64,000 nt of DNA, taken from NCBI RefSeq assembly GCF_000226095.1, contig NC_016477.1:1488001-1552000 (forward strand), given 5' to 3'. Positions 1 through 13,203 of this stretch are shown in pieces. The notes beneath the pieces were generated by a model. It worked only from the letters and a program-made list of their open reading frames with translations. It was not told where the DNA came from and did not search any database. The stretch is from Thermothelomyces thermophilus ATCC 42464. Lineage: Eukaryota; Ascomycota; Sordariomycetes; Sordariales; Chaetomiaceae. Each line of letters begins with the position of its first letter. The stretch's first letter is position 1. The translations under genes and the position numbers were made by a program.

Positions 1-1153
1 CTAATCCTATTTATACCTAAGAAAGACAGAAAGCTATAGTTATATATCGATTATTAGTAACTTAACGAATAGACTATAAAAACCCGATACCTATTACTAC
101 TAATCTTATAGCTCCGAGATTAGTTAGTAGGAGCCTAATATTTTACGCGTCTTGATTTGCTATCGGCCTATAACTATATATGGATTAAAGAAGGCGATAA
201 GTAGAAAACGGCCTTTAGGACACCCTATAGCTACTATAAGTACCTTATCATGCTATTCGGACTTACGAACACGCTAGCAACGTTCTAGGCCCTAATTAAT
301 TAAGCTATCTGACCCTTTCTTAACAAATTTACGGTATATTATCTTAACGATATACTTATCTTCTCTAAGACAATAAACGAACACCAGAAGCATGTAAAAG
401 CAATGCTAGATACGCTATATATATATAAACTATTAGTTAATGAAAAAAAGAGCGAATTCTATGTAAGGAAGATGGTGTTTTTAGGATACGAAATATCCCT
501 AGGATAAATCCGGATAGAACCCTTAAAGGTTAAAGCTATTAAGAATTAGCTATAACTAACGTTAGTTACGGAAATACAAAGCTTTATCGGATTTACAAAC
601 TTCTACCGAATGTTCATTAGGAACTTTAGAGCGATTATATAACCTTTGTACGAACTTATTAAGAAGAATACTAAATTCTAATGGGAAGAATAGTATAAGC
701 AAGCATTTATATAAATCTGTAACGCTATTACTAAAGATCTAGTACTAGTACTACTAGACCCTAAGAAGCTATTTAAGGTAGAAACGGACGTTTTAGACTA
801 TGCCATTAGAGGATAATTAGGACAACGAGACAAACAAGGAAAGCTATATCCTATAGCCTTCTTTTTAAAGAAGCTTAATAGATTACGTCTTAATTATCTA
901 ATCTATAATAAGGAACTACTTACAATTATTAAAGCTTTTAAGGAATAGCGACTATACCTTAGTAATACGATTAAACTAGTATAAGTATATATAGACTATA
1001 AGAATTTACGATACTTTACAACAACAAAGGAGCTTAATAGACGACAAATACAATAGGCAGAATTCCTCGCGGAATTTAACTTTAAGATCTGCTATAAGAA
1101 GGGCAAAGAGAACGTACAAACGGACATCTTAAGCCGACAAATAGATCATACGG
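1..1153 (+). pseudogene. Element A pol fragment (reverse transcriptase to RNase H), RIP-mutated
   Basis: This stretch aligns base for base with positions 16679-17831 of the intact element D, from the reverse transcriptase fingers through the catalytic YLDD region to the end of RNase H. It carries many CpA-to-TpA changes, and Gln and Trp codons have become TAG or TAA, so no long frame survives. It is cut by the window's left edge and by the insertion of element B after the five bases tacgg (1149-1153). Its downstream half resumes at 24431 with the same five bases. Dead copy; identification is secure, function is gone. Confidence 0.9.
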
Positions 1154-1605
1154 TGTGACGAACCTAACTCAGACTTCTTCTAAAAGGGTTCAGACAAAGG
1201 TAGGTTAAGCGGGACAAGCGTACAGGTCGTCTAAGAGATTCGGTAAAGCTAAAGGGTTTATAATAATACTAGAGTTGTCTCTTACAGTAGTTAACAATAC
1301 TTGGTATAAGTACTGTGATTGTAAGTTACTATCACTAGTAAACTCCTAGAGTCTACTATAACGAGTGGCTATTTATATGTATATATACTTCTGCCGATCG
1401 CTTATAGTCCCTTTCTATCCTGTCCTTAGATTGCCTTTAGTAGCTAGCTATTCTCTGCTATCTTTCCCTTTTGGCAATCGTTCGCCCGTGGTAGCCCGTG
1501 CTTCCTAGCGATCCTGTGTCAGCCTCGCTTCGTGCCCTTCTTGATTAGTAGCTCATTTAGCCTCCTATGCCCCACCGGGTTGTAATATATGGTTAGCTTG
1601 TGACA
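1154..1605 (-). repeat. Element B 3' LTR (subfamily 2, 452 bp)
   Basis: Reverse complement of an LTR starting TGTCACAAGC and ending TCACA. Its U3 half differs entirely from that of element D, while its R-U5 half matches D. The neighbouring reversed polypurine tract (about 1606-1622, cgatgccccctcttt) confirms this is the 3' LTR of a minus-strand element. Confidence 0.9.
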
Positions 1606-2052
1606 CGATGCCCCCTCTTTAGGGCTTTTGACCTAAAAGCTTCTTATAACTTGTTTTAAATACTACTAACACCCCCTTTTTCTAGTAAGTAACGTCCTTC
1701 TTTTGCTAACTTCCTTTCGTTATAGCTAATTGTATTCCTAGGAATTGTCGTAATCCCAAATGTGAATAATATGCTATTACGATTAAGATTAAGCAAGAGG
1801 GTTACAAGGTTGCTATACCTTGCGAGCGTTATTAGAATATAAAGCCGCGAAAGCATTATATAATAATAGAGGGTTTAAACAAGTGTTGAAACTATATTTA
1901 TATAGGCAAGAAGTGTAATAGTCTAAACGTTATAGATACCCGTAGGTTCCTTGTTATTTTTCTTTATAATCTTAGGTTACTAATTATCTTAGTCCTTTCA
2001 AATTTGTCAGAGCAGGAGAAGGTTTCGAGAGAGATTACTAAGACCAAGGCAC
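1606..2052 (+). pseudogene. Antisense gene of element B, first exon and start of second (RIP-mutated)
   Basis: Read on the plus strand, which is antisense to B, one frame from about 1738 keeps a Cys-rich pattern. It shows NCRNPKC, then PCERY with Tyr probably a mutated Cys, then an NKC and a GKKC about 20 residues further on. Most interruptions are TAG or TAA, as expected from RIP. A plausible intron at 1942-1992 starts GTAGGT, has a TTACTAAT branch site and ends TTAG. It interrupts the frame in phase 1. The second exon begins with a coiled-coil-like stretch (SEQEKVSRE), is interrupted by element C and continues at 9671. It corresponds to the intact antisense gene of D at 19289-19999. The exact start cannot be seen. 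Confidence 0.6.
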
Positions 2053-2057
2053 TACTT

Positions 2058-2508
2058 TGTCACAAACCAACCATATACCGCGACCCGGTGGGGCGCAGAG
2101 GGCTAAATGAGCCACCAATCAAGAAGGGCACGAAGCAAGGCTGACGCGGATCGCTAGGGAGCGCAGGCTACCACGGGCGAACAATCGCCAAAAGGGGAAA
2201 GATAGCAGAGGATAGCTAGCTACCAAAGGCGATCCAAGGACAGGACCAAAGAGGGCCATAAGCGGTCAGAAGGAGTATATATATATATAGATAGTCACTT
2301 GTTATAGTAGACTCTAGGAGTTCACTAGTAGTAACAATCACAATCACAGTACTTATACCAAGCATTGCTAATTACTATAAGAGACAACTCTAGTGTTATT
2401 ATAAACCCTTTAGCTTTACCAAATCCCTTAGACGACCTGCCTACTTGTCCTGCTTTACCTACCTCCGTCTAGACCCTTTTAGAAGAAGTCTGAGCTAGGT
2501 TTGTCACA
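2058..2508 (+). repeat. Element C 5' LTR (subfamily 2, 451 bp)
   Basis: Runs from TGTCACAAAC to TTGTCACA and is followed by the primer-binding region cgttattactactccc. The TATA-like run at about 2276-2290 is the subfamily-2 core promoter. Same length as the 3' copy, from which it differs only by scattered transitions. Confidence 0.92.
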
Positions 2509-2535
2509 CGTTATTACTACTCCCTTTGTTCTATT

Positions 2536-4797
2536 ATAGTTTAGAACGGAGGTGACTTCGACCTTGACATCGACATAGCTACCGACGTCACGGCCGAATA
2601 GCTGCTTGCTTAGCTTGGTTAACTCTAGTAGCGGATCTAGGAGTTAGACTAGAGAGATAAGGCTACTTAAGCTCAAATCAAGGAACTCGAGAACCACGAA
2701 AAGTACTCGCAGAAGTTAGTTAACGAGGCCTACGCCAAAATCGAGGCACTCGAGGGTGCCAAAGCGAAGCGTATCAAGATCGAACTACCTAGTAAATATA
2801 GAGGAACCAAGGAAGATCTTATAGGATTCCTGATAAACGTCTGATTCTACTTCTGGCTTAATAACGACAAGTTTCTGGACGATAAAGCTAAAGTCCTCTA
2901 CGTAGCCATAAGACTAGAGGGCAAGGTACTTAGATGGTTCGAGCCTATATAGAACGACTATCTTACTGAGGAAGATAAAGACGACCGAGACGCGTTTATA
3001 TAGGCAGTCTTCCGATCTTACGACCGTTTCGAAGAAGAGCTTTAGAAAGTTTTTAGTAACAAAGATAAGAAGATTTACATATAAGAAAGACTTACTAATC
3101 TCTAATAGACTAAATTAGTAGCCTTTTATACTATATAGTTTAGATAGGATATACTTAAGTCTTAGCTTAATAATAAGGCATTAATATAATTATTTTATAA
3201 TAGCTTAAAGGAAAAGGTTAAGGACAAGCTATATAAGTACGATTGGCCTAAGACTCTAGACAAATACATTATATAGGCTATTAGGATCAATAATCGACTC
3301 TATATACAAGAGCAACAAAAACAAGGTCAAATGAACGGAACCACGGTTAAGGCTAACGACAAGAAAAAGCAAGCGTACATTAGTACCTCGTATAAGATAT
3401 ACCCTAGAGCTATAGATATAAATATAGCGTAGAAGTAGGACTAGAAGAAGACGACTAAAGACAAGTCTAATGTCACCTACTATAACTATAGAAAGAAAGG
3501 GCACTATAAGCGAGAATGCTAGAGCCTAAAGAAAGAATAGAAACCAGCCCCTAGAAAGGAAATTACGGCTATCGACGAAACTACCAAGGACATCATCGAA
3601 GTAACGGCTATAAGCTATAAAGACAAGGGCAGTGATATAGATAGTCTCGGACATGATGGTAACGGTAAAGACGAACAAGCACTATACTCTAAACTGGTCA
3701 CTATGGACCTAGAGATAGGCCTTGCTAAATGGGATATGGCAGGAGAATATACACCGCTAGTTTCAATTCTCCTAGCCTTGAGGTAGTAGGGTCTTATAGT
3801 TATATAGAGGTAAGATAGATCGTAGACAACCGACACCTAAGGAATTAAAAGACCTAGACCTAATGCTTTATTCCTCTAGGAACAAATCGAATAGTACTAT
3901 AACAAAGTTTTCTAACTTAATATAGAACTATATAAACAGGATAGACGCTTGATTCGACTTATCTAGTAGAGCGATAAGATAAGGGACAAGATAAGGGAAC
4001 TCTAACGTGTCGTAGAAACCATCAAAGGAGAACAGCCTATAATATATAATAGGCCTAATAGCTACACCAAGTACCTTGACAATTAGCAACTTAGTAACGA
4101 TATATGGAACCTAGAATACTAGTTTATACGTGCGAACCGTAGAAAAGACGAGCGTACGTAGGAAAGCTACTAGAAGAAATATTCCTATATTAGTACTAGA
4201 GTACCTATAGTCTACATACAATAGGAAGGATTCGGGAAAGAATTCTAATACCTCCTAGGCAACGCCATACGACTATACCTTCGATACGAGGTACATACGT
4301 AAGTGCCCTAGTTCTAGTATATGGTATACAAATGCTAATACTACTTCTATAACAAATTCGAAAACAATTACTAGCCGACCTGACAAGGAAATGAGGACAG
4401 AAGCTTATACCCTATAGAATAGGTCTATGATATAGGAAACAGAGTAGCCAAATTGCTCTAAAAGATCGAAGCCTACAATTTAAAAAGCATTACGATAATT
4501 CTAAGACGAGCCTGGCCTAGGCACTACGGAACTAGACAAGACATATAGGACTCGTGCTAGAGCAACAATTACCTCTATCACGTAGATAAAAAGAAATTAT
4601 AAATTCGGGAGCTTTAGACAAAGCTATGGCACGTACGACAGAAAGCGGAACGGACCTAATGGTAGGAAGCCGTAAGCACTTAATGGCTTATAGAAATGAG
4701 CACGATCGACGAAGCCGCTATTAGCCGAATAACCAAAGAGGTTAGCACTGACCTAGGAAACAGGTTGGGGCCCTTTGAGGGGCCTAGAAACCATTAA
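2536..4797 (+). pseudogene. Element C gag, RIP-mutated
   Basis: Collinear with the intact gag at 13403-15664. The start codon has become ATA at 2536-2538. The Cys residues of the CCHC zinc knuckle are changed near 3480 (TGC to TAC or TAT). The stop codon (4795-4797) and the frameshift region before it are still recognisable. Numerous in-frame TAG and TAA codons. Minus-strand ORFs in this stretch are shadows. Confidence 0.9.
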
Positions 4798-7700
4798 CGC
4801 CCGTATAGCGGCGAGTGGTAGCATAGTATAGGAGGGACTAGCACAAGAGACTACTATATCGAGACCTCCTAGCAGAAATATAGGAAATTGCCGCAATCTT
4901 TGGACGACGGCGGTAAGACAAGCAATTATAGATAATAGCATAGTAGAAATAGCACGAAATGCTTGTACTAGTAGATAGTGGAGTAGAGATAAACCTGATT
5001 TCGCCAACGCTTGTAAATTAGCTATAGATACCCTAGAGAATAAAGCGGAAGCATAGCATAGTCAAAGGGCCATTTCTAACGTAATAGGTATATAGGGAGA
5101 CTAAACCGATCGATATTATTATAGTAGGAAAGACTATAGTAGTCGTATTTAGCATCGTAGACATAGGCAACAATAAAGACATAATATTAAGGTTACTATA
5201 ATATAAAGATTACGACCCGGACATTAGCTAGAAGAATAGTAGCTACCTACGACCCTAAACAGAGTTATATTCGACTAGCAAGATAGGGAGTACGCAAGGA
5301 TCGCGAGTAGACAATACTCAGAGAAAGGTATATCCTACAGATCTACCGTAAGAGACAGACAGTAGTAGGCAGACCACTACAGACTCTAGAAGAGGCAGTA
5401 TAACGACATCGATATCGCGATAAGAGGAACGAGCTAAACCGCTAATAGCTATTCTCTCCGTTGACGAATGTAGAGCACTACAATTAGAGTAGTAGGTTGA
5501 GACAGGAGAAATCGCCAGCATTGCTATAGATAGAACCAAGTTCGTATATTACTAGAAAACCGAGAGACAAGACAAGACTAGGGAAGTACCGAAGGAATAC
5601 AAAGGACACCTAGCATTCGAACCGAAATATCTAGAAGGACTACTAGAATATAGCCTATAGGATCACGAGATCAAGCTTAAGGAAGGAACATGACTAAAGT
5701 TCTCTAAGATTTATTATACGAGCTAGACATAGAACAAAGAACTTAAGCAATATTTGGAGGAAAACCTTCGAAGAGGATATATCTACCTGTCGACATTGCT
5801 AGTAGGCTACCTAATCCTATTTGTGCCTAAGAAAGATAGAAAGCTATAGTTATACGTCAACTATTGGTAACTTAACAAACAGACTATGAAAAACCGATAC
5901 CTATTACCGCTAATCTCATAGCTCTAAGATTAGTTAGTAGGAGCCTAATATTTTACACGTCTTGACTTGCCATTAGCCTATAACTATATACAGATCAAAG
6001 AAGGCGACGAGTAGAAAACGGCCTTTAGGACACCCTATAGCTACTATAAGTACCTCGTCATGCCATTCGGACTTACAAACGCGCTAATAACGTTTTAAGC
6101 CCTAATTAATCAAGCTATCCGACCCTTTCTCGACAAATTTATGGTATATTATCTCGACGACATACTTATCTTCTCTAAGACGATAGACGAACACCGGAAG
6201 TATATAAAAGTAGTACTAGACGCGCTATACATATACAAGCTATTAGTCAATAAGAAAAAGAGCGAATTCCATGTTAGGAAGATAGTCTTTTTAGGATACG
6301 AAATATCCCTAGGACAAATCCGGATAGAACCTTTAAAGATTAAAGCTATTAAGAATTAGCTATAACTAACGTTAGTCACGGAAGTACGAAGCTTTATCGG
6401 ATTTATAAACTTCTACTAAATGTTCATTAGGAACTTTAGAGCGATCGTACAACCTTTATACAAACTTACTAAGAAGAATGCTAAATTCCAATAGGAAGAG
6501 CAACACGAGCAAGCATTTATATAGATCTGTAACGCCATTACTAAAGATCTAGTACTAGTACTACTAGACCCTAAGAAGCCATTCGAGGTAGAAACGGACG
6601 CTTTAAACTACACCATCGGAGGATAATTAGGACAACGAGACAGATAAGGAAAGCTACATCCTATAGCCTTCTTTTCAAAGAAGCTCGACAGACTACGTCT
6701 CAATTATCTGATCTACGACAAGGAACTACTTGCGATTGTCAAAGCTTTCAAGGAATAGCGACTATACCTTAGCAGCACAATTAAACCGGTACAAGTATAT
6801 ATAGATCACAAGAACCTATAATACTTCACGATGACAAGGGAGCTTAATAGACGACAAATATAATAGGCAGAATTCCTTATAGAATTTAACTTTAAGATTT
6901 GCTATAAGAAGGGCAAAGAGAACATACAAGCAGACATCTTAAGCTAACGAACAGATTATACGGAAGGACGAACAGGAACAACACTACTGTTATTCAAGGA
7001 ACGAACAGACGGAACGCTACATTACAAAACGCAGATACCTATAGAAGATAATCCACTTGACTTGTTCCTAGAATACTATACAATCTTTCGGGAAGAAAGG
7101 ATTAACAAGGCATAATATCAAGTAATACCTAGACTAGTGGTACCTAACGGAGTAGAAGAAAGAGATAGGAAACTTTGGTACCGAGGCAAAGTATATATCC
7201 ACGACCAGGATCAACAGTTACAGATGATTCGAGAACTCTACAAGTCGAAACTCGGAGGACATAAGGGAGTCACGAAGACTGTTACACAAGTCAAGAAATA
7301 CTACGACTTTCTATAGTTAACGGTATAAGTTAAGGAAGTCATACGGAACTACGACATCTATAACCGAAGCAAAATAGCACGACATAAGCCGTATAGGCTA
7401 CTTTAGCTACTGCTAACAGCTAACAAACTATAGAGCTTAGTTATAATAGACTTCATTACGAAGCTGCCAGAATCCAAGGACATAGCTATAGGAGTAACCT
7501 ATAATAGTATTCTTACTATAGTAGATTACCTAACTAAGTAGGTATATTTCTTTCCCTACAAGGAGTCCTAGATAGCGGAACAGTTGGCAGACGTGATCTA
7601 TCGGCAAGTTATATCAATGCATGCTTAGCCATAAGAATAGATTACCGACAGAGATACCAAGTTCGCATCAAAGTTCTAGCAAGCGTTAATACAACGATTA

Positions 7701-8783
7701 GGCGTCAACAGCAAGCTGTCAACAGCATATTACCTATAAACTGACAGACAAACGGAGCGACTAAACCAAGTTATCGAGTAGTATCTCCGTTCTTACGTCA
7801 ACTACTAGCAAGACGACTAGGTCATGCTATTACTAATAGTATAACTTGCTTATAATACGATGCCAACAGAAACGACTAAAGTTATACCATTCTTCGCGAA
7901 CTACGGATATAAAGCAGACCTTAGGTAAGGACTACAGGTCACAGTGCTAAGAGCAGCAGTCAAAGCAGAATAGATATACACACTATATAAGAAGCTTAAA
8001 AAGGAACTCGAGTTTGTCAAAACTAGAATAAAGAACTACTACGACAAATATAGGCTCGAGGGACCTTGCCTAGAGAGGGGAGACAAAGTCTACCTAATTA
8101 TACAAAACCTATAAACTAAACGACTAAGTATAAAGCTAGACTTTAAGAAGGTTAGACCCTTCGTTATCAAAGAACGAATTTCGATATCTAACTACTAATT
8201 ATCGTTACCGTCATCTATACGACTATAGATAGATGTTTTTTATATTTCACTTCTCGAACCAATACCAAAAAACGCTAAGGTTGCTATATATATCGAAGCA
8301 GAAGATAAAGAAGAAGAATAAGACGTCGAAGAAATTCTAGATTTACGTATCATCAACAGGGAACTATAGTACCTAGTCAAATGGCTTAATTTTAGACTAG
8401 AAGATAACTTATAGGAACCTATCAAGAACCTAAATTACCCTAAGAAACTAGAGCAGTTCTACTAGCAGAATCCTAACCAGCTATAAGAACTAGCTCTAAA
8501 GCCTATTCCCCGACAGAGAAAGAAGGGAACCTGCTAGAATTAGGACCAGGATCTAACCTAATCGACTCCTAATCAAGTACGTCAAAAGTACCTAACACCT
8601 AAGCCTGACCTGTAAGGGTCTGCGTCTCTGACATCAGTAGAGGAGTATCTAGTTCTTCCTCCTCTTCTAGACGAGCTACGCTACGACGAAAAACTTCGGT
8701 ACTACGATTACACAGGGATTGCTATAAACGACGTAATCGACTTAAACGGCTTAGCGTCTAAGCAAGCAGCGCTTCGGTCTTAG
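4761..8783 (+). pseudogene. Element C pol, RIP-mutated
   Basis: Follows gag in the -1 frame, as in D. Protease, reverse transcriptase, RNase H, integrase and chromodomain segments can be aligned in order. The longest surviving piece is 6141-6359, which still reads YLDDILIFSK. Beyond the chromodomain (about 8400) the sequence departs from D. The sense frame, allowing for RIP stops, stays fairly readable to a TAG at 8781, so subfamily 2 may have a longer Pol C-terminus overlapping its antisense gene. The 3' limit is approximate. Confidence 0.85.
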
Positions 8784-9170
8784 TAATCTCCCTCGAAACC
8801 TTCTCCTGCTCCGACAAATTCGAAAGGACTAAGATAGTTAGTAACCTAAGACTATAAAGGAAAATAACAAAGAACCTATAGGTATCCGTGACGTTCAGAC
8901 TACTACACTTCTTGCCTATATAAATACAATTTTAACACTTATTTAAACCCTCTATTATCATATAACGCTTCTACGGCTTCGTATTCTAACAACGCTCGCA
9001 AGGCATAGCGACTTTGTAACCCTCTCGCTCAATCTTAATCATAATAGCGTATTATTCGCGTTTAAGATCGCGACGATTCTTAGGAATATAATCAGCTATG
9101 ACGAAAGGAAGTTAGCGGAAGAAGGACGTACCTATTGAGAAAAGGGGGTGTTAGTAGTATTTAAAACAAG
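8540..9170 (-). pseudogene. Antisense gene of element C (subfamily 2), RIP-mutated
   Basis: Same sequence, in the other orientation, as the antisense gene remnant of B at 1606-2052 plus 9671 onward. It runs towards the chromodomain end of pol and occupies the space between pol and the polypurine tract at about 9200-9210. Cys codons and the phase-1 intron position can be located by alignment with B. Not functional. Limits are approximate. Confidence 0.5.
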
Positions 9171-9214
9171 TCATAAAAAGCTTTCGGGTCGAAAGCCCTA
9201 AAGAGGGGGCATCG

Positions 9215-9665
9215 TGTTACAAACTAACCATATACCGCGACCCAGTAGGGCGCAGAGGGCTAAATGAGCCACCAATCAAGAAGGGCACAAAGCGAGGCTA
9301 ACGCGGATTGCTAGGGAGCACAGGCTACTACGGGCGAACAATCGCCAAAAGGGGAAAGATAGCAGAGGATAGCTAGCTACTAAAGGCGATCTAAGGACAG
9401 GACCGAAGAGGGCTATAAGCGGTCAGAAGGAGTATATATATATATAGATAGTCACTTGTTGTAGTGGACTCTAGGAGTTCACCAGTAGTAACAATCACAA
9501 TCACAGTACTTATACCAAGCATTGCTGATTACTGTGAGAGACAACTCTAGTGTTGTTATGAACCCTTTGGCTTTACCGAATCCCTTAGACGACCTGCCTA
9601 CTTGTCCCGCTTCACCTACCTCCGTCTAGACCCTTTCAGAAGAAGTCTAAGCTAGGTTCGTCACA
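9215..9665 (+). repeat. Element C 3' LTR (subfamily 2, 451 bp)
   Basis: Begins TGTTACAAAC after the purine tract aaagagggggcatcg and ends TCACA. It is followed by tactt, the duplicated target. TATA-like run at about 9433-9446. Confidence 0.92.
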
Positions 9666-9670
9666 TACTT

Positions 9671-12600
9671 GCTTAGACGCTAAGCCGTTTAAGTCGATTA
9701 TATCGTTTATAGCAATCCCTACGCGATCGTAGTACTAAAGTTTTTCGTTGTAGTATAGCTTGTCTAGAGGAGGAGGAAGAACTAGATATTCCTCTGCCGA
9801 TATTAGAGATATAGACCTTTGCAGGTCAGGCTTAGGCGTTAGGTGCTTTTGATATACTTGATTAGGAGTCGATCGGGTTAGATCCTAGTTTTAATTCTAG
9901 TAGGTTCCTCTCTTTTTCTGTTAAGGAATAGGCTTTAGAGCTAGTTTTTATAGCTAGTTAGGATTCTATTAGTAGAACTGCTCTAGTTTCTTAGGATAAT
10001 TTAGGATTTTAACAGGTTCCTATAAGTTATCTTCTAGTTTAAAATCAAGCTATTTAACTAGGTACTATAGTTCTCTATTAATAATATATAAATCTAGAAT
10101 TTCTTCGATATCCTATTCTTCCTTTTTATCCTCCACTTCGATATATATAGTAATCTTAGCGTTCTTTAGTACTAGTTTGAGAAGTGAAATATAAAAGATA
10201 TCTATCTATAGTCATATAGATGATAGTAACGATAGTTAGTAGTTAGATGTCGAAATTCGTTCTTTGATAACAAAGGGTCTGACCTTCTTAAAGTCTAGCT
10301 TTGTACTTAGTCGTTTGGTTCGTAGGTTTTGTACGATTAGGTAAACTTTGTCTCCCCTCTCTAGGTAAGGTCCCTTAAGCCTATATTTGTTATAGTAGTT
10401 CTTCATTCTAGTCCTGACAAACTCGAGTTCCTTTTTAAGCTTCTTGTATAGTACGTACATTTGTTCTGCTTTGACTACTGCTCTCGGCACTATGACCTCT
10501 GGTCCTTGCCTAAGGTTTGCTTTATATCTATAGTTTGTAAAGAACAGTATGACTTTAGTCGTTTCTATTGGCGTCATATTATAGGCAAGTTATACTATTG
10601 GCAATAGCATGACCTAGTCGTCTTACTAGTAGTTAACATAAGAATAGAGATACTACTCGATAACTTGGTTTAGTCGCTCCATTTGTCCGTTAGTCTATAG
10701 GTAATATGCTGTTAATAGCTTACTATTAATGCCTAATTGTTACATTAACGCCTGCTAGAACTTCGATATGAACTTGGTATCTCTATTGGTAATCTATTCT
10801 TATAGCCAAGCGTATACTAATACGACTTGCTAATAGATTACGTCTACTAACTGTTTTGCTATCTAGGACTCCTTATAGGGAAAGAAGTATACCTATCTAG
10901 TCAGGCGGTCTACTATAGTGAGAATACTATTATAGATTACCCTTATAGCCGTGTCCTTAGATTCTAGTAGCTTCGTGATAAAGTCTATCGTAACTAAACT
11001 CCATGGTTTGTTAGCTATTAGCAGTAGCTAGAGTAGCCTATATGGCTTGTACCGTGCCGTTTTGCTTTAACTATAGATATCGTAATTCTATATAACTTCC
11101 TTAACTCGTACTATTAACTATAGAAAGTTATAGTGTTTCTTAACTTATATAATAGTCTTTGTAACTCCTTTGTACCCTCCGAGTTTCGATTTATAGAGTT
11201 CTTAAATCATTCGTAGCTATTAATCCCCGTCGTAGATATATACTTTGCCTCGGTACTAGAGTTTCCTATCTTTTTCTTCTACTCCATTAGGTACTACTAG
11301 TCCGGGTGTTACTTGATACTATGTCTTGTTAATCCTTTCTTCTTAAAAGATTATATAATATTCTAGGAACGAGTTAAGTAAATTATCTTCTATAGGTATC
11401 TACGTTTCGTAATATAGAGTTCTATCTATTTGTTCCTTAAATAACGGTAGCATTGTTTCCGTTCGTCCTTCTATATAATCCGTTTATCAGCTTAAGGCAT
11501 CCGCTTATACGTTCTCTTTGCCCTTCTTATAGCAGATCTCAAAATTGAATTCTATAAGGAATTCTACCTATTGTATTTATTATCTATTAAGCTCCTTCGT
11601 CATCGTAAAATATTGTAAATTCTTATAATCTATATACACTTATACTAGCTCGATCGTGCTACTAAGGTATAGTTACCATTCTTTAAAAGCTTTAATAATC
11701 GCAAGTAGTTCCTTATTATAGATTAGGTAATTGAGATATAGTCTATCGAGCTTCTTTAAAAAGAAGGCTATAGGATGTAACTTCCCTTGTTTGTCTCGTT
11801 ATCCTAATTGTCCTCTAATAGCATAGTCTAAAGCGTCCGTTTCCACCTTAAATGGCTTCTTAGGGTCTAGTAGCACTAATACTAGATCTTTAGTAATGGC
11901 GTCACGGATCTATATAAATGCTTACTCGTATTACTCTTCCTATTAGAATTTAGCGTTCTTCTTGGTAAGTTTATATAAAGGTCGTACGATCGCTCCGAAG
12001 TTCCTAATAAACATCTAGTAGAAGTTTGTAAATCTGATGAAACTTCGTACTTCCGTAACTAATGTCAGTCGTGGCCAATTCTTGATAGCTTTAACCTTTA
12101 AAGGTTCTATCCGAATTTGTCCTAGGAATATCTCGTATCCTAAAAACACTATCTTCCTAACGTAGAATTTGCTCTTTTCTTTGTTAACTAATAGTTTATA
12201 TATATATAATACGTCTAGTACTACTTTTATATACTTCTGGTGTTTGTCTATTGTCTTAGAGAAGATAAGTATATTATCAAGATAATATACTATAAATTTG
12301 TCGAGAAAGGGTCGGATAGCTTGATCAATTAGGGCTTAGAACATTACTAGCACGTTTGTAAGTCCGAATAGCATAACAAGGTACTTATAGTAACTATAAG
12401 GTATCCTAAAGGCCGTTTTCCACTTGTCGCCTTCTTTAATCTATATATAGTTATAGGCCAATAGTAAGTCAAGACATGTAAAATATTAGGCTCCTACTAA
12501 CTAATCTTAGAGCTATAAGATTAATAGTAACAGGTATCGGTTTTTCATGGTCTATTTATTAAGTTACTAATAGTTAACGTATAACTATAGCTTTCTGTCT

Positions 12601-12927
12601 TTCTTAGGTACAAATAGGATTAGGTAGCCCACTAGCGATGTTAATAGGTAGATATATCCTCTTCAAAGGTTCTCCTCTAAATATTGCTTAAGTTCTTCGT
12701 TCTAAGTCTAGCTTGTATAATAGATCTTAAAGAACTTTAGTCATACTCCTTCCTTAAGCTTAATCTCGTAATCCTATAGGCTATATTCTAGTAATCCTTC
12801 TAAATACTTCGGTTCGAATGCTAGGTATCCTTCGTATTCCTCCGGTACTTTCCTAGTCTTGTCTCATCTCTCGGTTCTCTAATAGTATATAAACTTAGTT
12901 CTATCTATAGCAATACTAGCGATTTCT
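9671..12927 (-). pseudogene. Element B pol, C-terminal two thirds (RT to chromodomain), RIP-mutated
   Basis: Reverse-complement alignment to D shows, from 12927 down, the segment after protease, reverse transcriptase (around 12300), RNase H, integrase and chromodomain (around 10060-10150). A 113-codon piece at 10236-10577 is still open and covers the integrase C-terminal part. The stretch 9671-9960 holds the 3' exon of B's antisense gene on the plus strand (frame reading RLEEEEELDIPLP). The insertion of D at 12928 separates this from the pol start at 20529. Confidence 0.87.
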
Positions 12928-13143
12928 TGTCACGAATAAGCACATGGGCGGCCTGGCAGGCTGCAGCCAGGACGCGGGACATTCCGACAGCCAATCACTT
13001 GACGGACCAATCAGAAGATTATCACCGCCAAGACTAAGGTCTTCACTGGTGATAATAACATGTCACCGTCGACAACGCAGAATCACGAAGTGAAAGGAGG
13101 AGTGGTACTGGTGATAACTATTGAAGAAGGACAGACAATTGTG

Positions 13144-13151
13144 TATATATA
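13144..13151 (+). promoter_or_regulatory. TATA box of element D
   Basis: TATATATA lies 49 bp upstream of the R-region motif at 13193 that would begin the self-priming transcript. The spacing is within the range seen for filamentous fungal promoters. The same TATA run is present in every LTR subfamily here. The transcription start itself is inferred. Confidence 0.6.
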
Positions 13152-13192
13152 GCTAGCTAGTCACTCGTTATGGTGGACTCTGGGAGTTCACC

Positions 13193-13203
13193 AGTGGTAA
13201 CAA
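13193..13203 (+). promoter_or_regulatory. Self-primer segment (likely 5' end of genomic RNA)
   Basis: AGTGGTAACAA is exactly complementary to the 11 bases at 13378-13388, which begin two bases after the LTR. In Tf1-type elements the 5' end of the mRNA folds back on the primer-binding site and is cleaved to prime reverse transcription. The location downstream of the TATA box fits that. Inference from complementarity and position. Confidence 0.65.

Larger units (their letters stand above)
2058..9665 (+). mobile_element. Element C: full-length RIP-mutated chromovirus
   Basis: Complete 7608-bp copy: 451-bp LTRs at both ends, gag, pol, the 3' antisense region and a polypurine tract. It is flanked by tactt at 2053-2057 and 9666-9670. 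It sits within the antisense-gene region of element B. Both LTRs are subfamily 2 and have diverged from each other by RIP-type transitions, so RIP acted after insertion. All reading frames are broken. Confidence 0.93.

Noticed and set aside
6141-6359. Surviving RT ORFs in RIPed copies (also 32017-32448) as functional genes
   Set aside because: They are gaps between RIP stops in full-length dead pol copies, without their own starts or promoters.
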